Program-made: the position numbers and the translations under genes | Shown: positions 41,715 through 50,904 of the stretch, one piece after another | Position numbering within the stretch: position 1 is the first letter of the stretch | Layout: the number at the start of each line of letters is the position of its first letter | Notes under the pieces: generated by a model | Databases searched by the model: none | Told to the model about the DNA's origin: nothing | The model's input: the letters and a program-made list of their open reading frames with translations, nothing else | NCBI GenBank assembly: GCA_028355015.1 | Contig: JAOMRN010000001.1 | Span: 186,001 to 250,000 of the forward strand | DNA length: 64,000 nucleotides | From: MGIIb-O2 sp002494975 | Lineage (GTDB): Archaea > Thermoplasmatota > Poseidoniia > Poseidoniales > Thalassarchaeaceae | Direction: 5' to 3'

Positions 41715-43265
41715 ATGACGCGGGTATCGCCGAGTGATAATTTGGATAATTTTCGTCAACTTGCAAATAGTCCCGGCGATAGGATATCGGTACAAAATCT
41801 AAGAAAATCTGGTCGAATGACTGCTAGAGAAAGGATTCATGCTTTAATTGACTCGGACTCATTTGTTGAGATTGATGCTTTTGTTCAGCATCGTTCCGGT
41901 GACCATAATTTACACCTTCATCGTCCTTTTGGTGATGGAGTAGTTGCTGGACACGGTATGCTTGACGGCCGAAGAATAGTGTGTTTTGCTCAGGATTATT
42001 CAATATTCGAAGGGACAATGGGTGAGATGCATGCTAAAAAAATAGCAAAGATAGCAGAATTCGCGGAAAAATCTCAGTTGCCTATTGTAGGTATTTGGGA
42101 TGGTGATGGTCAACGTGCTTACGAAGGAGTTCCCGCTTTAGGTGCTACAGGAGAATTACTTGATATTCTCGTAGCATGTTCTGGCCGCATACCGATAATT
42201 TCGCTAGTTCTTGGCACTGTTTCAGGAGTCAGTGCCTTGGCGGCTGTTTTGTCTGATTTTGTCATACTTGGTTCGGAGCATGGGCAGATGTTTATGCGCA
42301 GTCCGTATTTCATTCCAGAGGTTATTAGTGGAGAAATCGATGAACAAACACTTGGTGATGCTGAGTCTCATGCAAGCCGTAGTGGAGTTGCGTGCTTAGT
42401 TGCTGATGATGAACACGATGCAATAAATATTGCAGCAGAAATACTAGGTTACTTACCAGACCATACTTTAGCCGAATCATTTAATGTTAATTCAGGCGAT
42501 CCATGGGACCGTAGATGTAAGAAATTAGAGAAGATAGTTCCATCTGACTCCAACAAACCCTATGATATGTTGGAAGTAATAAGAGAAGTCGTCGATGAAC
42601 AACGATTTTTAGAGCTATTTCCATCTTATGCTGATAATATTTTAGTTGGCTTTGCCCGCCTTGATGGGCAGTCGGTTGGTATTGTTGCTAATCAGCCAAA
42701 AGTATTAGCAGGTTGTTTAGATATCGATGCCTCTGTTAAATCTGCCAGATTCATTAGAACTTGTGATGCATTCAATATACCTGTAATTACATTTGTTGAT
42801 GTGCCAGGTTTTCTTCCAGGAACCGTTCAAGAATGGGGGGGAATTATTCGTCATGGTGCTAAGATGCTCTATGCTTATGCTGAAGCAACAATTCCTAAAC
42901 TTACAGTAGTGACTAGGAAAGCATATGGCGGTGCTTACTTAGCTATGTCATGCAAACACCTTGGTTCCGATTACAATATATCTTGGCCCACTGGTGAATT
43001 AGCAGTAATGGGCGCAGATGGTGCTGTGAATATCATTCATCGTCGTGAACTGGAGCAATCAGATAATAGATTTGATACTCATTCTGAACTTGTCGACGAG
43101 TATAGAAATAAATTTGGAGACCCATATGTTGCGGCGAAAAATGGCTGGTTAGATGATGTAATTGAACCAGCAGATACTAGAAAAATGTTGATACAAGCAT
43201 TGAGGCCGCTCAAAACAAAGAGGGAATGGGTGCCACCTAAGAAACATGGGAATATCCCGCTCTAA
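41715..43265 (+). CDS. Acyl-CoA carboxylase carboxyltransferase (beta) subunit, PccB-like
   Basis: A 516-aa carboxyltransferase that moves CO2 from biotin to propionyl-, acetyl- or methylcrotonyl-CoA. Crotonase-fold halves: N-terminal ARERIHALIDSDSFVEID and IVCFAQDYSIFEGTMGEMHAKKI; C-terminal GIVANQPKVLAGCLDIDASVKSARF, VDVPGFLPGTVQE, and KAYGGAYLAMSCK. Two glycine-rich oxyanion regions are present. The biotin carboxylase and BCCP genes are not in the window. Together with IcmF and FadD it points to short-chain acyl-CoA metabolism. ATG 41715 is preferred over TTG 41661. The TAA overlaps the aroE stop by 4 bases. Confidence 0.88.
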   Translation: MTRVSPSDNLDNFRQLANSPGDRISVQNLRKSGRMTARERIHALIDSDSFVEIDAFVQHRSGDHNLHLHRPFGDGVVAGHGMLDGRRIVCFAQDYSIFEGTMGEMHAKKIAKIAEFAEKSQLPIVGIWDGDGQRAYEGVPALGATGELLDILVACSGRIPIISLVLGTVSGVSALAAVLSDFVILGSEHGQMFMRSPYFIPEVISGEIDEQTLGDAESHASRSGVACLVADDEHDAINIAAEILGYLPDHTLAESFNVNSGDPWDRRCKKLEKIVPSDSNKPYDMLEVIREVVDEQRFLELFPSYADNILVGFARLDGQSVGIVANQPKVLAGCLDIDASVKSARFIRTCDAFNIPVITFVDVPGFLPGTVQEWGGIIRHGAKMLYAYAEATIPKLTVVTRKAYGGAYLAMSCKHLGSDYNISWPTGELAVMGADGAVNIIHRRELEQSDNRFDTHSELVDEYRNKFGDPYVAAKNGWLDDVIEPADTRKMLIQALRPLKTKREWVPPKKHGNIPL

Positions 43266-43993
43266 TCAAACAGTTTTTCTAAAATGTAACTCAAATTAGG
43301 TAATTTTTCTATATTCTCATAGAGAAAAAATCGTTTCCATGCCTCTAAATGCTGAGATGCAAGCATAATTACTGCAAAATCATCTATTTTAGAATATTCA
43401 TTATATGATATTGAAACATCCATCTTTTCTTTAATTGTTTGACTTTCTTCTCCACCCGGATTGACATCTAAATCGACTGAAATATCAGCTTCTCCATTTT
43501 CAATTATAGATATATCCCATGGTCCAGAGACTAATTTTCTTCTTCCATTAACTGGAATAATCTCTCCTCCTGATTCAGACCATGCTGCAACAATAGAGCG
43601 AGCAGTAGACCCTCCTCCTCTGATTTTTAAAATTGATTTACTTGGATTTATCCCTATATATTTCGCAGCTTCTACGAAACCATAACCGTCAGTATTGATC
43701 CCATTCCATACTCCATTGGTTCTCATTAATTGATTGATAGAATTAATTTCTCCTTCGTCAGATATTCCTAATAATTCTCCTATTATATGTTTCAGTGGTG
43801 AGGTAATAGATATCCATAAGTCTCCATTTAATTCTTCAATATTTCTTTTGAATTCTTCAGAGTTATTTGCTTCTAAAAACACAGGTCTAACTTCGTCTAT
43901 CTCAAGTGCATTTCCCACTATTTCGAATAGTCTTGGAGTCAAAGAATGAGAGATAGGGAAACCTGAGATGCCCCAATAGGCGGGTGTCTTCAC
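43262..43993 (-). CDS. aroE: Shikimate dehydrogenase
   Basis: NADP-dependent reduction of 3-dehydroshikimate in aromatic amino-acid synthesis. The substrate-binding Ser-x-Ser motif is in FPISHSLTPRLFE, the catalytic Lys in ITSPLKH, and the Asn/Asp motif in NGVWNGINTDGYGF. The nucleotide loop is RGGGSTARSIVAAW. At 243 aa it is shorter than typical (about 270), with the C-terminal nucleotide domain compressed and diverged, so activity is likely but not assured. Divergent from fhs across 62 bases. Confidence 0.85.
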   Translation of the reverse strand: MKTPAYWGISGFPISHSLTPRLFEIVGNALEIDEVRPVFLEANNSEEFKRNIEELNGDLWISITSPLKHIIGELLGISDEGEINSINQLMRTNGVWNGINTDGYGFVEAAKYIGINPSKSILKIRGGGSTARSIVAAWSESGGEIIPVNGRRKLVSGPWDISIIENGEADISVDLDVNPGGEESQTIKEKMDVSISYNEYSKIDDFAVIMLASQHLEAWKRFFLYENIEKLPNLSYILEKLFD

Positions 43994-44055
43994 ATGACCT
44001 CCTACGAATTGTTAGCAATGAAGGTTTCAAGTGAGTAGTTCGACCGGAAAGCCTG

Positions 44056-45771
44056 ATGGACAGTGATTTGGATATCGCCCGCAGGGCAGAACCTAGGCCT
44101 ATAGAAGAGATTGCCGCGAAGCTCGGACTTTCTACTGATGACTTGATTATGCAGGGCCCAACTATTGCTAAAATTAAGTGGGATACTATGAAATCTAAGT
44201 CCTCCGATAAGCAAGGTTTCTTGATTCTTGTCACTTCTGTTAATCCGACCCCATTCGGAGAAGGAAAAACAGTTACTACAATAGGTTTGAATCAAGGTTT
44301 AAATCGCCGAGGCCACAAAGCTTCTTGTGTAATTAGAGAGCCGTCAATGGGTCCTGTTTTTGGAATTAAAGGAGGTGCTGCTGGTGGTGGTTTTTCTCAA
44401 GTAATTCCTATGGAACAAATCAACTTACATTTCACAGGAGATTTACATGCCGTAACATCTGCGCACAATCTTTGTTCTGCCATTCTCGATAATTATTTGC
44501 ACAGAGATAATGAACTAGATATTGATACAAATCGTATTTTCTGGCCACGAGTTATTGATATGAATGATCGTTCATTAAGAGAAGTGACAATTGGTTTAGG
44601 TGGTAAAATGAATGGTCTTGTTAGAACTGATAGATTTGATATTACAGCTGCGAGCGAAGTAATGGCAATCCTTTCTTTGTCTAGTGATTATTCTGATTTA
44701 CGTGCTCGTTTAGGTCGAATTATTATCGCGGAATCAAAGTCAGGGAAACCTGTAACCGCGGAAGATATTGGCGCAGCTGGATCTATGGCTTTACTACTAA
44801 GGGATGCTCTTTTGCCAAATCTAGTCCAGACTTTAGAAGGTGACCCCGCCTTTGTTCATTGCGGACCTTTTGCAAACATTGCTCATGGTAATTCTTCGAT
44901 TATCGCAGATTCTCTAGCCTTATCGTGTTCAGATTATGTTGTCACAGAAGCAGGTTTCGGAGCAGATATGGGTGCAGAGAAAGCACTTCATATCAAAGCT
45001 CTAGCATCCGGAAAAACTCCCGATTGTGTCGTAATTAATGTCACAGTTAGGAGTATGAAACTTCATGGAGGAGGGTTTTCAACAGGTGGTGGAAAAAGGC
45101 CTCCTAAAGAAGAATTAGAGTCTGAAAATGTAGAGGCTACACGCAAGGGTTCCAGTAGTAATCTTCGCCGTCATGTTAGAAATATTTCTATGACAGGGCT
45201 TCCAGTAGTGGTGTCAATTAACAAATTCGCTACAGATACTGATGCTGAAATTAATGCAATTAGTGAAGAGGCCAAATTAGCAGGGGCGAGAGAAGTTGTA
45301 ATTTTTGAAGGTCATGCTAATGGTGGTGAAGGTGCAGGTAATCTTGCAGATGCTGTTGTCAACGCCTGTTCAGATCATGATAATGCAGGTAGGCCCTACA
45401 AACCGATAGTCGAATCAGGTATGTCCGTTAGTGAAACTATTTTGAAGATCGCTACAAACGTATACGGTGCTCATACAGTCGATTTCAGCCCACAAGCCCA
45501 CCATGCTTTCGAGGTCCTTAAAAAATGGGATATGGATAAACTACCAGTATGTATGGCTAAAACTCAGTATTCATTCAGTCACGAAGCTTCTGAACTTGGA
45601 GCACCAACTGGCTTTACTTTACCGATAAGAGAAATTAGAATAAATGCAGGTGCTGGATTTCTAGTAGCAATTTGTGGTTCAATGATGACCATGCCAGGGC
45701 TACCAAGAAGACCCGCAGCTATGGATATGGATATGGATGAAGACGGCAACCTACTCGGAGTATTTGGTTGA
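44056..45771 (+). CDS. fhs: Formate-tetrahydrofolate ligase
   Basis: ATP-driven activation of formate to 10-formyl-tetrahydrofolate. 571 aa, slightly longer than usual. The P-loop is TPFGEGKTVTTIGL, followed by REPSMGPVFGIKGGAAGGG and TGDLHAVTSAHNL. DITAASEVMAILSL and the C-terminal GAPTGFTLPIREIRINAGAGF segment complete the family set. Fhs is mainly bacterial, so use of a tetrahydrofolate C1 pathway in this archaeon is implied. It is upstream of pelota by 12 bases, likely the same transcript. Confidence 0.95.
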   Translation: MDSDLDIARRAEPRPIEEIAAKLGLSTDDLIMQGPTIAKIKWDTMKSKSSDKQGFLILVTSVNPTPFGEGKTVTTIGLNQGLNRRGHKASCVIREPSMGPVFGIKGGAAGGGFSQVIPMEQINLHFTGDLHAVTSAHNLCSAILDNYLHRDNELDIDTNRIFWPRVIDMNDRSLREVTIGLGGKMNGLVRTDRFDITAASEVMAILSLSSDYSDLRARLGRIIIAESKSGKPVTAEDIGAAGSMALLLRDALLPNLVQTLEGDPAFVHCGPFANIAHGNSSIIADSLALSCSDYVVTEAGFGADMGAEKALHIKALASGKTPDCVVINVTVRSMKLHGGGFSTGGGKRPPKEELESENVEATRKGSSSNLRRHVRNISMTGLPVVVSINKFATDTDAEINAISEEAKLAGAREVVIFEGHANGGEGAGNLADAVVNACSDHDNAGRPYKPIVESGMSVSETILKIATNVYGAHTVDFSPQAHHAFEVLKKWDMDKLPVCMAKTQYSFSHEASELGAPTGFTLPIREIRINAGAGFLVAICGSMMTMPGLPRRPAAMDMDMDEDGNLLGVFG

Positions 45772-45783
45772 GGCTGTGATTGT

Positions 45784-46842
45784 GTGCGACAAATTAAGAA
45801 GCTCGATGAAGGAGTTCGTCTAAGGATTGAATCCGAAGACGATCTATGGGTTCTGGCTCAATTATGCCGCCCACAATCTACTTTGGGTATGCTTTCTCAT
45901 CGAAGAGACTCAACAACCGGTACGAAAGAAGATGGTCGTGCTAAAAATGCTGAAAGAAAGCCAATGTGGATAGTTCTTGAAACTGAAAAAACAGAGTTTC
46001 AGGCATTTACTGATAATCTTAGAGCACATGGTATAATCGTAGATGCTAATTTTGACATAGGCTTACACCATACACATATTATTTCTCCTGGTGACGAGAT
46101 AGAATTGTCTTTCCCAGGCGGTCTTGTTAACTCTGACTTGATGCTTCTCAAAGAAACAATCAAATCTGGTTCAAAGGCGAAATCTGGATTGATTGTTGTT
46201 GAAAATGATGAGATAATTCTCTTTGAGGTTACTTCTCACGGTATTCGTGATGTTTCACAATTTAGTATGCGCGGAGGAGGTAAAAGAATCTCTGATTCTA
46301 CGAGTGTACGCAAAGGTTTTTTTGAGAGAGTTGCGAAAGAAACTGCGTTAGTATTTACTGAAAAAATACCTTTAGTTATATGCGGGCCAGGTCTTGCAAG
46401 AGAGCAATTTGAATCTATTTTAAGATTAATAGGTGCTAAAAATCAGATGCTGAACATTGCTGCATCAATAGGAGGTCGTCCCGCAGCTAATGAAGTACTT
46501 TCTGAAGGATTGGCTGATTCATTTTTGGGAGAACACGCTCTCGTATCCCAGATTAAAACAATAGAGGAAGGGTTGAAGAGAATTTCAACAAACGGGGCGG
46601 TATCTTATGGGTTAAGATTTATTTCTGAGGCTGCTGATGCCGGCGCTATCGAAGTACTCGCAATTGATGCTCAATTACTTCGGAGTCTAGATTCAGAAAT
46701 TAGGAAGTCATGGGAATCAATTTCAGAAACGGTTATTTTATCTAAGGGCCGTGTGGTTCAAGTATCTCAAGATCATGATTCTGCTCAGCAACTGATGGGA
46801 TTAGGTGGAGCTTTGGCTCTACTTAGATGGAAAATGGATTGA
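45784..46842 (+). CDS. pelA: mRNA surveillance protein Pelota (Dom34)
   Basis: Ribosome-rescue factor related to aRF1 that works with aEF1A or ABCE1 on stalled ribosomes. 352 aa. The N-terminal Sm-like domain begins VRLRIESEDDLWVLAQLC, the basic loop after LGMLSHRRDSTTGTKEDGR is typical, and the central domain contains GPGLAREQFESIL. The C-terminal domain has SYGLRFISEAADAGAIEVLAI. No GGQ motif, as expected for Pelota. GTG start. It is between fhs and a gene of unknown function. Confidence 0.93.
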   Translation: MRQIKKLDEGVRLRIESEDDLWVLAQLCRPQSTLGMLSHRRDSTTGTKEDGRAKNAERKPMWIVLETEKTEFQAFTDNLRAHGIIVDANFDIGLHHTHIISPGDEIELSFPGGLVNSDLMLLKETIKSGSKAKSGLIVVENDEIILFEVTSHGIRDVSQFSMRGGGKRISDSTSVRKGFFERVAKETALVFTEKIPLVICGPGLAREQFESILRLIGAKNQMLNIAASIGGRPAANEVLSEGLADSFLGEHALVSQIKTIEEGLKRISTNGAVSYGLRFISEAADAGAIEVLAIDAQLLRSLDSEIRKSWESISETVILSKGRVVQVSQDHDSAQQLMGLGGALALLRWKMD

Positions 46843-46847
46843 TTACA

Positions 46848-47498
46848 ATGTCTATCTCTGATATCCAAATAGTTGCTTTCGGTAATCCCTTAAAAAACGA
46901 TAATTCATACGATCTTTTATCAAAATCTAAATTATTAGGTGCCAAAACAAATTTCTTGACCTGTAAAGATAATGAGTCTTTTTCGAGTTTTAATCATGGA
47001 GTTATAGATTGGAGAAAGATGACAAATGGTATTCACTGGCTTGTAAATTCTACTGAAACTATACTTTCTGGTATATCTCCTAAATCAGCCTTAGGTGCTG
47101 GTATGACCTTTGGGGAATTAGAAGGTGCCCGGATGGTCATGGTGGTTGATGTGCCAGATGATCCTGAGGATATGGTCAAAGCTTGGGGTTTTGTTATTAA
47201 TAGGATACGTCAAATCCATGTTCTTTTTCTAACTTCAGAGGCATTATTTGCTATATCAAAATTAGAAGGAGTTGAAGTTGGAGATTTACTTAAAGAAATA
47301 CGGAATAGAGGATTAGTGCCTCACGTGTGTAGTTATATTACCGATGAACGAAGGGCTCTTGTTGAACATTCGCTAGGTTCAATTAATGTGGTGACTAATG
47401 ATACTCTTGAACCATTAGAATGGCTTGCAAGATTCATTTGTAATCTTCCGCTCTCTGAATCAGGTAATTTAGGTGTGAAAAGCGCTTGTTTGAGTTAA
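46848..47498 (+). CDS. Hypothetical protein downstream of pelota, 216 aa
   Basis: Unrecognised soluble protein starting MSISDIQIVAFGNPLKNDNS. It has a Rossmann-like look: an N-terminal strand-loop with GNPLKND, later MVMVVDVPDDPEDMVKAWGF and IHVLFLTSEALFAISKLEG. No nucleotide-binding consensus is present. It starts 5 bases after pelota and appears co-transcribed with fhs-pelA. Function unknown. Confidence 0.6.
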   Translation: MSISDIQIVAFGNPLKNDNSYDLLSKSKLLGAKTNFLTCKDNESFSSFNHGVIDWRKMTNGIHWLVNSTETILSGISPKSALGAGMTFGELEGARMVMVVDVPDDPEDMVKAWGFVINRIRQIHVLFLTSEALFAISKLEGVEVGDLLKEIRNRGLVPHVCSYITDERRALVEHSLGSINVVTNDTLEPLEWLARFICNLPLSESGNLGVKSACLS

Positions 47499-47542
47499 TA
47501 TTAACGTTTAGTAATTAAATCCCAGTTATCTTTCTTAACTTT

Positions 47543-47585
47543 AAAAGGGACTATTAGCAACAATCCCTTTTGAAGGGTCACCCTT
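47543..47585 (+). promoter_or_regulatory. Mutually exclusive hairpins ahead of the endonuclease IV-like gene
   Basis: Four short segments can pair in two ways: AAAGGGA (47544-47550) with TCCCTTT (47564-47570), and AAGGG (47573-47577) with CCCTT (47581-47585); or CCCTT (47565-47569) with AAGGG (47573-47577). The first arm is part of a TATA-like CTTTAAAAGG, so only the later hairpins may be in the mRNA. Confidence 0.4.
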
Positions 47586-47611
47586 TCGGCCAACCCTCGG
47601 GGGATGTAAGT

Positions 47612-48730
47612 ATGCCACTACGATTAGGTCCGGCAGGTGTGCCATTATCATGTAAAGGGCGAACTATTGTCGAGGGAATGGACGATATTACTGTCCTTGG
47701 ATTAGATGCAATGGAGATACAAACTGTACGTACAGTTCAGCCTAAACATTTTGATCAATATTGGCAAGCAGGTATACTTTCATGGGACTCAGATATTGAG
47801 ATGAATATGCATGGTCCATATTATGCGGAACTTCTCGGTAATCGCCGTGAACGTAATCGAAGCCTATTGAAAATGGAATCGAGTATGCAAGCAGGAAAAA
47901 TCTTGAATGCACGCCATTTGACTTATCATGTAGGGCCATATGGCGATTATGAGCCTGGTACAAGTGCCAATGAGCAAGTTGCCAATGTGTTTTCAGGGGT
48001 TGTTGACAGAGTAAGATCAATTTGGGGAGTTGCTAAAGAAGAGTTAGACTATGCAGCATTTCCTTGGATACATGAATCTGAACCTTCTCTCGTGGGTATT
48101 GAAACCTCTGGTCGTCAAGAATTATGGGGGACTATAGAAGAAGTTCTTGAAGTTTGTAATCACGTTGAAGGGACGGTTCCAGTAATCAATATGGCACATA
48201 TTCATGCACGAGGGCACGGGAAGATGAAGACGAGCGAAGACTATGCCGAACTATTTGATTTAGTTAGAGAAAGTTATGGTGGTAAGAAATTCTACTGCCA
48301 TTTTGCTGGAGTTGAACATAGAATGGGTAATGCATTACACTATACTCAAATCAAAAAGTCAGATCTTAAATTTGAGCCATTTGCAGAATATCTAGCGGAA
48401 GAAGGGGACTGGTTGGATATAACGATAATTTCAGATTCACCTTTACTTGAACATGATGCTATGTATATGTTACAGCATTATGACAAAGCAAGACAGAGGT
48501 TGTTGGAAATTCGAGCACGTGACGAACGACAAGTTAAGTTAGCTCGGCAAGCAGGTATGTCAGATGATGAATTAGCCGAATTTGAAAGGCAAGCTGCTGA
48601 GGAGAAATCTAAAGAAGCAGAAAAAGAATCTGAATTAAAAGAGCCTGCTAAGAAAAAAATATCCAAGAAAGTAGATACTAGTTCTATGATTTCTTTCGAA
48701 GATGCCGATGATGAGGATGATCTTTTCTGA
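47612..48730 (+). CDS. Endonuclease IV-like TIM-barrel protein (AP endonuclease family 2)
   Basis: A 372-aa protein. The first 285 residues form an Nfo-type barrel: MNMHGPYYAELLG, NARHLTYHVGPYGDYEP with a metal-binding His, then GIETSGRQELWGTIEEVL, INMAHIHARGHG, and FYCHFAGVEHRMGN with paired His. These resemble the zinc ligands of endonuclease IV, which incises abasic sites. The C-terminal 80 residues are a charged helix and acidic tail ending FEDADDEDDLF, not present in bacterial Nfo. ATG 47612 with GGGGGA upstream is preferred. Fpg and SMUG in the same window suggest an active base-excision repair route. Confidence 0.82.
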   Translation: MPLRLGPAGVPLSCKGRTIVEGMDDITVLGLDAMEIQTVRTVQPKHFDQYWQAGILSWDSDIEMNMHGPYYAELLGNRRERNRSLLKMESSMQAGKILNARHLTYHVGPYGDYEPGTSANEQVANVFSGVVDRVRSIWGVAKEELDYAAFPWIHESEPSLVGIETSGRQELWGTIEEVLEVCNHVEGTVPVINMAHIHARGHGKMKTSEDYAELFDLVRESYGGKKFYCHFAGVEHRMGNALHYTQIKKSDLKFEPFAEYLAEEGDWLDITIISDSPLLEHDAMYMLQHYDKARQRLLEIRARDERQVKLARQAGMSDDELAEFERQAAEEKSKEAEKESELKEPAKKKISKKVDTSSMISFEDADDEDDLF

Positions 48731-48739
48731 GACATTAAA

Positions 48740-49306
48740 TTATTCAATATGGCTCCTTACTAATGCCGAACATGGCATTTTTGGGGGGTCACTAAATCCA
48801 AAATTAGCCTTAGGATGAAATTTGGTATATCCTCCTAAATTCTTCTTCTTGAACTCTGCCTTCGCTAAAGTTAATTTCGATAATCTATCTACTGCATACC
48901 ACTCTCTTCTTCCATTTTTTGTTTTGCCATATGTTTTTGTTCCAAAAATAAGCCATCCAAAGAAATATTCGATACTTGCAACAAACCACAAAGGTCTTTT
49001 CTTAATTAAGAATGAAACTCCTTTGCTCCATTCGAAATGACAATTCAAATCTTTAGTCTGTACTTTCATCATACTTCCGCTATGTTCTATTTTTAGATCT
49101 TCAATTTTGATGATGTCAAAGTCGTAAAGAGAGGAAATATAATTTGCAATCTTTTCATTAGGAGCAATGAGAACTTTTGATCCATCTGGTTTTGCCCACA
49201 TTATATCTGAGAAACTACCAAATGGAGTATTCCTCCAAGTTCCAACAACTATCCTATCTCCTGATGAGAAACCACATGATGTTATGCGCCCTTCAAAAAT
49301 ATCCAT
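48740..49306 (-). CDS. Conserved-looking hypothetical protein, 188 aa
   Basis: Unknown soluble beta-rich protein. It begins MDIFEGRITSCGFSSGDRIV, then VVGTWRNTPFGSFSDIMWA and KPDGSKVLIAPNEKIANYI, followed by a Trp/Lys-rich half. I recognise no named family. Convergent with the endonuclease IV-like gene (9 bases apart). A 66-base gap separates its start from the tRNA-Phe 3' end. Confidence 0.6.
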   Translation of the reverse strand: MDIFEGRITSCGFSSGDRIVVGTWRNTPFGSFSDIMWAKPDGSKVLIAPNEKIANYISSLYDFDIIKIEDLKIEHSGSMMKVQTKDLNCHFEWSKGVSFLIKKRPLWFVASIEYFFGWLIFGTKTYGKTKNGRREWYAVDRLSKLTLAKAEFKKKNLGGYTKFHPKANFGFSDPPKMPCSALVRSHIE

Positions 49307-49372
49307 ACTCTTTCGTGGAAACTTTAGTTAATGAAATACTGTATAATACTACACGTCAATTTAGTAGGTTGC

Positions 49373-49448
49373 TGGTGGGACTGGCCGGACTTGAACCGGC
49401 GGCCTCCGCATCTTCAGTGCGGCGCTCTCCCAGCTGAGCTACAGTCCC
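49373..49448 (-). tRNA. tRNA-Phe (GAA)
   Basis: Read on the minus strand: acceptor GGGACTG/CAGTCCC, D arm GCTC/GAGC, anticodon stem CCGCA/TGCGG with loop CTGAAGA (anticodon GAA), T stem GCCGG/CCGGC with loop TTCAAGT, and CCA encoded at the 3' end. No intron. Confidence 0.96.
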
Positions 49449-49495
49449 TTTAGCGTCCATGCCAACGCGCTTTGCTCTTCAATTGTTCCGAGCAC

Positions 49496-50356
49496 TTAAT
49501 TTGCTTCTGAAAGTACTTTTGTCTGCATCTCATGGAGTGCTGCGTTGCCTTTTTCGGCCATATCAAGCAATGCATCGAGTTGTTTACGGGTATATGTTGA
49601 TTCTTCGCCCGTTCCTTGGACTTCTACAAACTCTCCGTTACTTGTCATAACAACATTCATGTCAACATCGGCATTACTATCTAAGATATAGTCTAAATCA
49701 AGATATATGTCATCGCCTAATAATCCTACACTAATTGCTGCTACATTATTACTAATCACTCGATTTTCATGTATAGTTTTCTGCTCTTCAGTTAGTTGGG
49801 GTGCTTTCCAACCATTTTTCAAATCTTCTCGACTTGGTCTCATATCTTTAGGTAAACATTCACCGCTAGAAATTAGTCTGCGAACTGCTAATCTTAGAGC
49901 AATACATGCTGCTGTTATTGATGCACATCTTGTCCCTCCATCTGCATTAAGAACATCGCAATCTACTGTCAAAGCTAGAGGCCCGAGTTGCTCTAAATCA
50001 ATCGCCCCTCGTAATGATCGAGCGACTAATCTTTCAATTTCTTGCGTTCTTCCTTTCGCTCCGCCTCTTTCTCTACGGAATCTACTATCTGTAGAGCCAG
50101 GTAACAAAGAGTATTCTGCGTGAACCCAGCCTCTACTCGAGTCTCTAGGGAACCATCTTGGCAAACCATCAGCCTTGGTTACACATGCTAAAATAACAGT
50201 ATTTCCTTGACGGTATAATATAGATGCTAACGCATTAGGTGTGAAATCTAGAGTCACCTCAATTTCTCTTAATTCATCATGTTCTCTATCTGTTTCGAAA
50301 TCGCCACTCTTCATCTTAGCCATGGATGTCCGGCTGAACACCCTCTCATGAATCAT
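49496..50356 (-). CDS. rph: Bacterial-type ribonuclease PH
   Basis: Phosphate-dependent 3'-5' exoribonuclease that trims tRNA 3' ends. The bacterial form is recognised by HDELREIEVTLDFT, EYSLLPGSTDSR, GRTQEIERLVARSLRGAIDL, and the catalytic Asp region TVDCDVLNADGGTRCASIT. These match Rph rather than archaeal exosome Rrp41. At 286 aa it is longer than the usual 240; about 20 extra residues lie in an insert (LPKDMRPSREDLKNGW). The ATG at 50356 overlaps the mog stop (ATGA); ATG 50323 fits the family N-terminus better and is an alternative. Confidence 0.88.
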   Translation of the reverse strand: MIHERVFSRTSMAKMKSGDFETDREHDELREIEVTLDFTPNALASILYRQGNTVILACVTKADGLPRWFPRDSSRGWVHAEYSLLPGSTDSRFRRERGGAKGRTQEIERLVARSLRGAIDLEQLGPLALTVDCDVLNADGGTRCASITAACIALRLAVRRLISSGECLPKDMRPSREDLKNGWKAPQLTEEQKTIHENRVISNNVAAISVGLLGDDIYLDLDYILDSNADVDMNVVMTSNGEFVEVQGTGEESTYTRKQLDALLDMAEKGNAALHEMQTKVLSEAN

Positions 50357-50904
50357 TCTCTTCTAGCATGAGCGGGTCTGAATGAATTTATTACCTCTGG
50401 ATGTGTCGTAATATATGGCCCTCCTATCAAATCAACACAATACGGAACGGCTGAAAAAAGTTCATCCAAGATTTCTCTAATAGACCTAGGTGAACCGGGC
50501 AAATTAATTATTAGACATTCACCTCTAATTCCTGCGATTTGTCTGGATAATATGGCCGTTGGGACATATTTTAAGGAGATATTTCGCATTTGTTCGCCAA
50601 ATCCGGGAAGTATCCTATCGCATATTGCTTCGGTGGCTTCAGGAGAAACATCTCTTGGTGCAGGGCCAGTCCCTCCCGTGGTGAGGATCACTGAACATTT
50701 CTTATTATCTACTAAATCCCGTAACTCATTTTCTATTTGTGTTTTTTCATCAGGTACAATTATTCTAACTGTTTCCCAAAGTGAAGATATCGCGTCTTCT
50801 AAGAATCCCTCAATTGCAGGTCCACTAAGGTCTTCATAATCACCAGAACTTGCTCGATCAGATGCTGTTAAAATTCCAAATCTGCACAAACCATCGCCTT
50901 CCAT
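50353..50904 (-). CDS. MogA/MoaB-type molybdopterin adenylyltransferase
   Basis: Molybdenum-cofactor enzyme that adenylylates molybdopterin before metal insertion. 183 aa. FGILTASDRASSGDYEDLSGP is the characteristic N-terminal loop, VILTTGGTGPAPRDVSPEA the MPT-binding motif, and LIINLPGSPRSIREIL the C-terminal motif. The first 37 bases overlap the upstream 75-codon frame; an internal TTG at 50889 would reduce this. It is coupled to rph through ATGA. No other cofactor genes are nearby. Confidence 0.9.
   Translation of the reverse strand: MEGDGLCRFGILTASDRASSGDYEDLSGPAIEGFLEDAISSLWETVRIIVPDEKTQIENELRDLVDNKKCSVILTTGGTGPAPRDVSPEATEAICDRILPGFGEQMRNISLKYVPTAILSRQIAGIRGECLIINLPGSPRSIREILDELFSAVPYCVDLIGGPYITTHPEVINSFRPAHARRE

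Noticed and set aside
49496..50356. Archaeal exosome subunit Rrp41
   Set aside because: The motifs (EYSLLPGSTDSR, GRTQEIERLVARSLRG, DCDVLNADGGTR) fit bacterial RNase PH, and no rrp4 or rrp42 gene lies alongside.
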